64,000 nucleotides of DNA, taken from NCBI GenBank assembly GCA_009746045.1, contig RPFO01000080.1, positions 3,174,251-3,238,250 on the forward strand, written 5' to 3'. Made by a program: the position numbers and the translations under genes. The notes beneath the pieces were generated by a model. That model searched no databases. It had not been told where the DNA came from and worked only from the letters and a program-made list of their open reading frames with translations. Positions 54,746-64,000 of the stretch are shown piece after piece. This DNA is from Mesostigma viride (taxonomy: Eukaryota > Streptophyta > Mesostigmatophyceae > Mesostigmatales > Mesostigmataceae). Position 1 is the stretch's first letter. Every line of letters begins with the position of its first letter.

Positions 54746-55158
54746 GCCCGCGTATGCCAGAAAACATCGTGTTGCTGCAGCGACGCGACGATGTGGACAA
54801 CGAATCCAGTGCCAAGCGGCCGCAAAGGAGATCTGGCATCACAGGGTTCAGACGTGCGGAGATACTACGCGATCCAGCCGGTCCATGACCTGTTTGTAGA
54901 GCTTGTGCCAAGGGGCAGCACCGAACAGATGTGGGTGACGTTGCAAAAAACACCCGCGGACTTGACGGAGCATAATGTCTCGGGCATAGTCTTTGACCAA
55001 CAAACGATGCAAGAGTTCAACAAGAGTCGTGATGAAATCGACACGATAAGAACAAAGACGGGAAAAACGATGCAACTGACTAAGAACAACACCATATTTT
55101 GCTGTGTGGGAAAGCGAATAAAAGGAATTTGCTGATATTTAGGATCCTTGCGTTTAGA

Positions 55159-57205
55159 TCATACTACAGCCGTACGCCAGCCCTTCTTGCTATGGGTAAT
55201 GTTAAGATCGAGGTAATTGCAACTAGTATCCGACGTGAGCTTTAATGTGAGGGACGCTTGCGGGTAGATGCCAGGCAGACCAGCTGTGATATACAAATGG
55301 GTTGCGAAATCAGAGTTGTCGAAAGCAATGACATCATCAATGTATCGACATGTGTGGATAAAACGCCTGATGAGAACATCATCATTTGAGGCAATGAGAT
55401 TCTCCATGAATGCAAGCTCATAAGTGCATAGATAGAGGTTTGCAAGGAGCCCCGCACAGTTAGTGCCCATAGGGATGTCGATAGCTTGTTGGATTACATC
55501 ACCCGCAAAACAAATGAAGGTGTTATCAACAAGATAAGAGATCCAAGGTCAGCCTTCGTGATCAATATAATTATAAGCATCCCGCACTATAGCACCTGCC
55601 GCAATCCCTGTGCAGAAAAGCCCGATGAGCAGCAGTGATACTGGCGGTGGACTGTGCACGCTGAACATAGGTAGGACTGGACGCCAACTCGTGATGCAAA
55701 GTAGCAAGGTAGTGCTTCTTGCAGATATAAAAGCAAAGTTGTTGGCAATCTTGTCAACACACGTGATGATAAAGTCCTGCTTGAAGTGGTCAAGAAGTGC
55801 TTTATCTGTGGTGTTGAGCCAGGTGGCCGGTGCGGTGGACCTGCCGGAGACGGTAATCAAGCCTTGTGAGACGTGCATTGCATTCGTGAATGACGGCGCT
55901 AAACCACGGGTCCATGGCAAGGGGAGCAAGCTGGAGGTCCATGCAAATGGCATTGCAGAATTTGCGCAGTGATGTTGAGAGCAGTGCATTCACCTCTTTG
56001 GCATACGTGCGCTGGACCCACGGCCGAAACTTGGTGCCTTTGGCAAAAAGGTCTACAAGCGTGTGGCAGCCTCGGCAGTATGCTGAGGTCAGCGGTCATG
56101 ACGTGCTGTGAGGTGGGATCAAGGTACTTGAAATACCGTTGTTGTTGGCAGGGGCAGGGTCCTGCCAAGATGGTGGCCAGCTCGGTGGGCGTTGTATCGC
56201 GGCTGACCTTCCCGTTCATGAAAACCATTTGTCCCAAGGTCACTGGGACGGAGTAATGCCAGGCGGCAATGGGAGTGCCGAAAGTGTTGCGCACCACGAG
56301 CGGCCGGCATCGCAGCCTGCACTCGGCAATATTAAATGCAGAATGTGGGGCAAACACAGCTCATCCATCGCAGCAACTGATGAATGAAAGGTGAGATCAG
56401 TAAACAACGCGTACGCAGTGCATCTGCATTCCCATCAACACGGCCGGTGCCGGATGATACGTGAGAGAAGGCCTCACAGACTAGTGGCATGGGACTGATG
56501 GGAGCGGGGGCCATGCTTGCAGATCAGCTGGGGAGCACAACCCGACGGCAATGTGTAAGCTGGTAAGCTTCTTCAAGCTGCAGGCTTCGAGATAGTAGGA
56601 TGCATGAAAGTACTTGCCGCGTTGCATAAGCCGAGACATCAGTGACGTAGGCAGCGGAGACTGCATGGTGGAGTATAATAAAGGGAAGAAGCGGGGGACA
56701 CATGCATGTGTGGAAGGTGGAGGGGCACTGAGGGGCGACGCTGTGGGGATATGCATGGGCGATGTGCCGGTGGAAATTATGCTGCAGACGCCAGGCACGG
56801 ATGAACATAAGAGGGCAGGGACGGGGGGGAGGCGGGCGGCGTCGAGACCGAGCTTAATTTGAAGCTCTTGCCTTCAATGCAAAAAACCGTCGGGCAGAAA
56901 TGCATGTAACATTCGTTTCCAAAAAGTTTCCTGATGCCCTGCCGGCTTTGCGAAAAGCTGCGCAGGTCAAAGGTGCCGGGGACATGTTCCAAGGGTACGA
57001 CCCGCCAATCCCACCTCCCGCATTTGGCCATGGCGCCATGTAAGGGGGTGTTGTCGTTGGCCGACGTAGATACGTTGAGGGTACCTGCGGCTGTAAATGG
57101 CATAAATGACGCGACGACGTGTGCTTTCGGGGTGTGGGCGAGTGGAGTTGGTAAGCGACAAATGCTTGCGCTGTAAGCGCCGGAGGCGACGTAGAGTATG
57201 GTCAT
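55159..57205 (-). pseudogene. Decayed Penelope-like reverse transcriptase
   Basis: The clearest part is 55515-55162: IPMGTNCAGLLANLYLCTYE, the catalytic RYIDD, then IYPQASLTLK and YLDLNI, an order typical of Penelope-like RTs. Upstream fragments in other frames (HFKQDFIITCVDKIANNF near 55750; FCNAICMDLQLAPL near 55950) also fit the N-terminal part. At least three frame changes separate the pieces. No GIY-YIG endonuclease is visible after the RT, where the frame ends at 55159, so it is either truncated or of the endonuclease-lacking type. Confidence 0.6.
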
Positions 57206-57378
57206 CCTTGAAGTGATGGTTATATGGCGCGTGTTGATGCATGCGACAACGCGTCAGCCATTCCTTTGAGGAGAAACGATAGGGGAACTGCCGAGAAATA
57301 GCAGTGTACTTCCGGTAATCAATGCCACTTGATTGCCGTATTCTGTGGAGGGTAAGAGCCATGCCAGAAAGTCATAAG

Positions 57379-57408
57379 GTGTTTCATGTTGATTACAACA
57401 TGAAACAC
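57379..57408. repeat. Perfect 13-bp hairpin
   Basis: GTGTTTCATGTTG-ATTA-CAACATGAAACAC. It lies about 170 bp upstream of the Penelope-like remnant. Its function is unknown. Confidence 0.85.
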
Positions 57409-58311
57409 GATATTTGTTTAAACTTTTGTGTAATTATTTTTCTAATGAGATTAGCATAGTACTCCGTGGCATGCCTTTGCGCATGACACGCAAGTACTTA
57501 CTTATGTTGATTCAAATGTACTGAGTCTGAGCTAAGACATCAAAGAGAACCAGAGCGGAGCATATTCGGAGGTAAGTCAATATTCACGTACTGGGTAACA
57601 CCCGTTCCGCGGTAGCGGTGCCAGGTCCATGATGCATTTCCCCGGGGCACTGAGGATGTGGCTAACAACACAGCTGAAAGGACTCGGAACATGTGTATTC
57701 CCGGTGGAGGGGCCTGCCAATTGTCATACTTGACACCTCTTTCCTGTAACGAAAAGATTTCCCTTCTTCATGTTCCAGATGAGTCACTGTGCTCCTGCCT
57801 TTGTGTTTAAATTTTTGGCTTTTGTAAAAAGAGATATGCGGGAGGGTAAACAAAAGCAAAGGCTGATATTGCCGTGTGGGGCCCTATCCTTGGTTAGTCT
57901 CGCAAGTGCCCACAGAAAAACACGAGAGTAGCACACACAGCGCGCAGGCCAGCCTAGCTGAGTCCCTCGATCAGTAAGAGAAAAAGAATAATGTCAGACA
58001 AGAACAGCAAAACAAACAAGAACAAGAACAAAACACGGACACGTAGTGCCATGTGAGCGGAATGATGGAGGAAGGTGAGAGGGGGACATCGTATTGAATG
58101 TGTAGGCAGCCGAGGCGTCCCATCCCCGGGTACATTCGTGGCTTTCAAAAAAGCCACAACCTGCGTGGAAGAGGAATTCATTAAATGCACGGAACGATGA
58201 GTAAGATCCTGAAAACGAGGTCAATGAGGAAACACGGAGATGAAGTGCCGGCGGCTGAAACTATTCCGATGGAACTGTGGGTTTCTCCGACATGAGGAGG
58301 CGGTGCAGCTG
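57409..58311. other. No gene recognised
   Basis: Only short frames are present, and I see no repeat structure apart from A/G-rich stretches. Confidence 0.4.
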
Positions 58312-58560
58312 AATCGGGAGAATCCGGACCATGGTAGCTCGAGCAGTGTCGTTATCTTGTCCGCGTTTTCGAGTCGTTCAGGATGATGAATATGAATGGA
58401 GTTGGAAATGTGTAGCCTTAATGAAATTATGGCTGGCTTACGTGTAGAGCGACTAGATGACCTAGACGTCGGTGGGGCCGGAAACAGCTTGCTTGATCAG
58501 GGCGTGTGTTTCGAGCCTAACTGGCCGGGAGTGTCTAGTGGTGAGCACCATTAATTGCTG
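58312..58560 (+). repeat. Dispersed repeat R, partial copy
   Basis: It matches 54330-54570 from GGGAGAATCCGGACCATGGT to GTGTCTAGTGGTGAGCACCA, with scattered differences. Confidence 0.8.
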
Positions 58561-58859
58561 TGATTGCGCGCCCACGTACCATATGCCCGGCCCCTCTCTG
58601 AGGGCTATGGGTTACATAAGCTCCCAACGGACGGTTATGTAATAAATTGATCAACTTTTTTGTTTGTTACCATCTGTCTCCAGCTCCATGCAGGTCTTCC
58701 TACAGATAGCCACGCGGCTCCCGGCCGCGCGGTCTTCGCGTCTTTCCTCTCAGACAACTACCTAGTCCTTCCACGATGTTCGATCGCCATGCGTTGATCC
58801 AGGAATAGTTGTCTGACCATCGAAAAAAATAATGCGCGGGAAGTCCTGCGCCCAGCTCA

Positions 58860-59195
58860 GCCTGGCCGGCACCTCCTTACGTGGGCCGGGCGCCCCACAA
58901 TGCTAGACGCCGCAAGGCCCGCACCTTCAAAGAACAGCTAGTAGAGGACATGGGGGGCCTATGCCATTCCGTGATTTGGAACAAGATGATGGACAAGGCC
59001 AAGTGGGCCCAGGTCATAGAGGACAACGAACCCCCTCCCGTGGGGAAGCGCCCGCGTTTAATTGCAGACACGCGGGAAGCACGCTAGACAGGACCCCTAC
59101 AGGGTAGAAAGCTTAGAATAATAGAGTTGGCTTGATGTTGTAGATATAGATTAGACCGGTAGGATTGTGTGTCCCCATCCATCCATTAATTAATT
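58860..59195 (+). mobile_element. RTE-type LINE 3' end, another family
   Basis: A frame at 58881-59087 encodes RKARTFKEQLVEDMGGLCHS and AKWAQVIED, the usual C-terminal region of RTE-like ORF2. It is followed by about 100 bp of 3' UTR and an ATTAATTAATTAATTA tail. The frame begins abruptly with GAGRAPH-type sequence in a shifted frame, so the copy is truncated and mutated. Confidence 0.65.
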
Positions 59196-61640
59196 AATTA
59201 TAAGGAACATAACTCCGTTGGGAGTATATGTAGCACACATCCCAGAGAAGGGGCATATGGCTTTTAATACATTCTGGGCTACTTTCTGCAAGGGTGGGAA
59301 TGTAAACGACACTTGCTCTAGGTGCACCAAGGGCACCGGCACCACCATGATGTCTTGCAGAGCTCATGGGGTGGAAGATCACCATGGCTAAACAAGCGCT
59401 ACTAGGGCATGGCTTCGATCTCAACAGAGAGTGACTCTCACTTGCGTAGGCAGAGCGTGCATGGGATGTGGCACCTCAAAACCCTTAAAATTGACATATG
59501 CTAATATCACTTGAAATTCATTTGCACAATGCTAAGTTATGACTGGGGGCACTAAATAACATCTCTAGTGAGTTGTCCGTGCACTTCTTGGGGGTACTAC
59601 CCCCATATATACGCCAATAATGCGCTATAAACAGCAAAAGACGCTAACTAGGGCTGGTTATGCCCCAGCCAATCCACAAAACAGGTTGACCCAAAAAGCA
59701 CAAGCCACGTAGTAACGTCCTGGCACATCGCAAACAGCAACTTTAATACATGGGGCATATGGACACCGCCGTTCAAAAAATAGCCCGTGGCGCCAAAAAC
59801 GCGATTTTTTCACTTTAAAACATAAAAAAATTCATAAACCTGTCAAATCAAGCCAAAAAGCACTATTCAAATTCTGCATGGGCGGTCCAAGCCACGGTCC
59901 AAGTTTGAGGTCAATCGGACAACCCTAGCTCAAGTTATTGCGTTTGGCAGATGCCACTCTCAAGACCGCTAAAGAAGGTTTTTCTTTGTACAAGGCCACT
60001 TAGGCATGATGTTTTCCATCCAAAAAGCCTGAAAGCATGCCCTACTCGATCACAAAACATAAGCAAACGGCTAGGCACCACATCTGCCCTCACCTGCCCT
60101 CGGCATGGCCAACCTTGCCAGCGCAAGCATAGCAACACGATCGCTAGGCATGCATGCCAAGAGAGCATACACTATACTCAACCCAAGGTTACCTTGTAAA
60201 CTTCATGCCAAGAACTCAGCAAATCTATGACCAAAAGCACCTCTAACTCTTGCTCACTGATGACGACACATGCTCAAGGTCGGGGGTCACTGTGGCACGC
60301 ACTGATGGGTTTCCTAGATGACCACCTGACAAGGCGCTAAGGACCACTCAGTAACCAAGTAAACACAATTACACTTTGCATGCCATCCAACATGCATCAA
60401 ATACATGCAGAATATGTTATGAAATACAAATGGGTGGCCACACACCTCATACCCCTTCACCGTCCCTCGAGCATGGCCAGACTTATAAGCATGTGAATAG
60501 CAATAATGATGATGGCACTAAAATGCCTAATCAGCATTTTCTATGTTTCTCCCAGGTTAGAGTGCTCAGGTTTATGCCAACCAAGCTAATCAACACTGCA
60601 GCGACTCCTTAACTGCCCTACCTGAGATGGGCAACAAACTGGAACGATGGAGGGCAAGGAACCAAGGAGATCATGGCATGCATACAAAGCTTGCATGCAG
60701 TCAACCATGTCAACCATGGTTGGCTCAGCACATTGCAGTCTTTTCACATCATCATATCAAGGGAAAGCTCAAATAAACCAATGGTGGCAGCTATCTACAT
60801 GCAGTCACACAAATGCAATATCTCCAACATGATCGTCAATGAAACACTTCCTCCCCTGCACGATAAAATGGAAAGAAACCATTGGCGGGCCTCCAGCGCA
60901 TGAGCGCTGTGATGCCGCTGCGAAGAGAGGGTGCGTCACTCTCACACAACTAGAAGCTTCCATACGCACAACATCCTTGTCAGAACACGTTTCATGAAAT
61001 ACCTTAAACCTTCCCGAGAAGCAATAGGCTTCGACTGAAGCGGCCTTGACCACGACATCAACGAAAACAATCTAAAGCTGCCAGGTATTCGACAACACCA
61101 CGGCAAGCAACGACGAGCTAGCTGGCGGAAACTGCCCAAAAAGAACGAAAAAACCTTCGAACGATGAGCTCATAGAAGAAAGAACTGATAGCACAGAACA
61201 TTCGCGACAAATCTATACCTTGCCCTCGCAGATCCCTCGCCTAGGCGCGCAACAACGGCCGTTCTTCCATGGAAGGTTCTGACATGCACTGCGGAGGCCT
61301 GAAGAATTACTTACCACACTGAAGAACTACTTACCGAGAACGGCCGAAAATGTTGCAAAAACCAGTTCGGTTTGGAATTCAATGCTACCGATACGAATTC
61401 ATCCTTCGCGGTCAAAAAGCCCCCCAAAACTGCGAATTTACTGCCGCTATCACGAATTCTATTTTATTCCGCGCGACGAAAAAATGCAGTTTACCCCCCA
61501 TGCCGATGGCAGTAAAAGAAAGCAGCGATGTTGTAAATCAGCTACTTGCCGCCACAAACCAACATCATTAAATCATCGTCTTCAACATTCGAGCATTTTT
61601 TTGGCATTTCTCTAGCCTTACATTGCTAGTTTCGCCGAAC
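59196..61640. other. No supported gene; probably includes a 5' LTR
   Basis: All frames are below 100 codons and show no known domain. Since a gag begins near 61649, the right part presumably contains the 5' LTR and leader of that element. I cannot define the LTR without its partner. Confidence 0.35.
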
Positions 61641-61648
61641 CGGGGGTT

Positions 61649-63687
61649 TTGGCTGGGTCGCTAACCCAGCACGACTTGCTTGGTGAGGCGGATGGTCAGC
61701 CACGGGGCGAGTATACGCTGACGCCCAGGCGCCTGCCTTTCGATCAAGCGCGAGACGGATTGCACGAGGAGAACGGGGCAGGGCTGGCGCGCGCGATGGA
61801 CCCACGCAGGGGTGCACCGGGACGCATGCTGCCAGGCGGGGTCTCAATTCCGTTTGGGCGAGGCGGTGGGGCGCTGACCGGCGGGTCGACTGCACGGAGG
61901 TCAAGTGTGCCAATCGGGCGCATTCCGCCCATGGAGGACATAACCACGCCGCTGGCTTTCCGAGTACGGGAGGCAGCACGCCCAAGCACGCTGGCGCAGG
62001 GACGCGCAGCTCAGCGACCGCCGGAGGATGCCGATGGGGTGCAGTACCCGCAAAGGGTGCGCCTCATACCGGAAGGCGCGAAGATGCCCACCCTATACCA
62101 CGGGTGGACATGCGCGAGAAGTTCTCCACAACCGGCAATCTGGCCACGCTGGCGCAGGCCTACAACGCGTACAAGTCATGGATTGATCTGCAATACATGA
62201 CTACGCAAGGCGCTGTAATGCATGAGTTTGTGATGAACAACATGCATTTCTTCTTTCACGGCCTTACGCTGAGGCGAGTGGCTAGGCTGGTGGAGCAGTG
62301 GAGAGAGGTCTCGCTGTACACGCGTCACACGGACGTGTGGTTCGGCTTCGACGGGCGTGGCCAGCCCGACTATGACAACATCATGTATGGTGTCGACCCT
62401 GCCGAGGAACTGTGGGGCCTCCTTCGCCAGGAATACCCGGTGGAGACCATCAAGGCAGAGCGTGAGTGGCGCAGTTTCAAGATAGCCGAGGGTGAAACCC
62501 CGGAGCAATCTTACGAGCGCCTCATGGAGTTCGCCGGCGAAGTGGAGGACTGGTCCGAAAAGCTGGCGTGTCAGAAATGGCTGCAAGCGCTAGGCTCCAA
62601 GGAGATGGAGCTGCCCACGCCGCCCAACGGCCAGCCGTGGCGATTGCGGTCACTGTGCATTGAGGTCAGGGCCATGATGCGACGACACGCGCAAGGCCGG
62701 ATCTCGGTAAGCACGGTGGTGGCCGAGCTGCAGGCCAAGGTCGACGCGCTGACCAAGGCCAAGTCGGGTGAGTCGTCTGCCACAAGACAAGCGCGCCCGC
62801 AAGGCGGCCACGGTGCTAGCAGGAACCAAGGGGGGTCTCGCAACGCCTCATCGCATGATGCAACCCAGGGTAACGCCGCTGGCAGCAACAAGGACGCTGC
62901 CGCTCCGCCGACGCGAGCTGGGGGGGGCACGTCCTCACAGACGGGTAGGACGGATGCGCGCAAATCGGGCTGCTTCCTGTGCGGTCAGGATGGGCACATC
63001 AAACGTGATTGTCCCAAGGCGTGTAAGAAGTCACACCCGGCAACGGTCCGCACCCATCTGGCGGGGCAGTGCCCAGCGCCGGGGGTGCACTTTGCGGACG
63101 TGGAGGACAAGAAGGTGGACGCGGGGGTGGTCATCATTCAGCCGACGGGCGAGGCGGGGGGACGTGAAAGGGAGGATGGGGGATCGCAGGTTCAATACAG
63201 GGACGAGGACTTCTGGCGGCCAGCCGACGTGATGGCGTTGGACATCCACGCAGTTGGCGCGCGAGGGAAGCAAGCACGTGCACCGCCGTCGTTTCAGGTG
63301 GGGCAGCCAAGTGAGACTGTGGGGCAGCTGCCTCAGTCCTTTCGCATGGCTCCCGCTCGGACCGGCTCCACCCTGGAACACGACAATCCTGCTGGGGCAG
63401 AGCAGCGGCGCAGGTTGTTGCCATTATACCCTATGCCGTCGGTCGTGGACACGCCTGCATACACTCCCCGGCAAGTGGTCGAGTGGTTCGGTCAGCGGGC
63501 CGTGGAGGTGCTCGGGTCGCATGCGTCAGAGGTACAGCGGTACGCTGACACAATGGACGCCCGTAGGTTGCACAACGCTGAGACAGCCACATTTGTCGGG
63601 CATCGCCCTGCATCGGCTTCGGTAATCGTGGGGTCATGTCGCTCATGGTGTCTTGGACAACGCGCAGCGGGCGTGCGTAGTGCCTAG
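61649..63687 (+). CDS. Gag of a third LTR retrotransposon, one frameshift
   Basis: The N-terminal part (61649 to about 62090; the first codon is TTG and the first clear ATG is at 61796) is in one frame. The main part (62104-63687) is in the next; the change falls near the CCC runs at 62087-62093. The main part includes a retrotransposon-gag-like helical region (AEELWGLLRQEYP...EGETPEQSYERLMEFA), a Gln/Ser/Gly-rich linker, and a zinc knuckle CFLCGQDGHIKRDC at residues 290-303. It should form particles and bind RNA. The order gag then aspartic protease fits both gypsy and copia elements. Confidence 0.8.
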
Positions 63688-63728
63688 GGCACCCACTGTC
63701 ACCTCATATCCCGGATGGCGAGCCAGCA

Positions 63729-63935
63729 ATGGCGTTTCAGGCGCAGGGGCACGGGGAGCCCCTGAGCAACGTGGTCTACAGTACTGACCATGAATTGGTC
63801 GTGAAACTGGACAGCGGGGCCCAGCCACTCGTTATCAGTGCTCGGCTGGCCCAGTTGCTCAACCTAACCAGGGAGAATGGGCGGGCTGCGGGACAGTCAT
63901 GTGTCCGTGGCGGGCTGGCAGGGCCCTGCCGCTAA
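63729..63935 (+). CDS. Aspartic protease fragment, start of pol
   Basis: The frame contains VVKLDSGAQPLVISARLAQ, with the catalytic DSGA at 63810. It is separated from gag by a frame change and stops at 63935, soon after the active site. A frame change presumably carries the protease on beyond the window edge. Confidence 0.6.
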   Translation: MAFQAQGHGEPLSNVVYSTDHELVVKLDSGAQPLVISARLAQLLNLTRENGRAAGQSCVRGGLAGPCR

Positions 63936-64000
63936 ACCCTTTGCCATGACTGCGGTCCAGGTAATGGTCATCCTCAACCCGCTCAGGCCATCCGACATGG

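Overview
The window looks like repeat-rich nuclear DNA of a eukaryote, most likely a green alga. The clues are introns with GT...AG borders and consistent phases, an interstitial run of the plant/green-algal telomere repeat CCCTAAA at 40.3 kb, Ty3/gypsy chromovirus and RTE-type LINE elements, and a host-type gene with hyalin-repeat-like extracellular modules. The species is inferred, not proven. I see no rRNA, no intact tRNA gene, no CRISPR array and no bacterial-style operon.

Layout. 1-4.1 kb: LINE tail fragments and otherwise featureless DNA. 4.1-14.0 kb: one nearly complete Ty3/gypsy chromovirus on the minus strand, with near-identical LTRs and a 5-bp target duplication. It has gag, PR-RT-RH, integrase plus chromodomain, and an extra third ORF that is interrupted by a 358-bp palindrome-ended insertion. 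14-21.5 kb: a mosaic with a tandem segmental duplication, a 3.2-kb CACTA-type element caught beside its own empty site, and an internally deleted second gypsy element whose integrase carries a PHD finger. 21.5-28.3 kb: an RTE-like LINE with broken ORF1 and ORF2. An 882-bp element that is one perfect palindrome built of three 206-bp perfect palindromes is inserted between them.

29.7-45.2 kb: a host gene on the minus strand, assembled here from exons whose splice phases agree at nearly every junction. It predicts a secreted protein with a signal peptide, two HYR-like repeats, an SEA-like module and a C-terminal module resembling root-cap/vWD-like proteins. Its introns hold two large minisatellites, an interstitial telomere tract, a TA-flanked inverted-repeat element and, at four splice junctions, tandem duplications of the exon edge.

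45.2-64 kb: simple-sequence tracts, tandem repeats, a TA-flanked inverted-repeat element, a nucleotidyltransferase-like ORF abutting a LINE-like tail, a decayed Penelope-like reverse transcriptase, and the 5' part of a third LTR element (gag and the start of protease) that runs off the end.

The strongest candidate for something undescribed is the family represented by the elements at 6291-6648 and 23834-24715. They share AGTTA...TAACT termini, large palindromes, 5-bp target duplications and a tRNA-like Pol III B-box core, although their palindromes differ in sequence.
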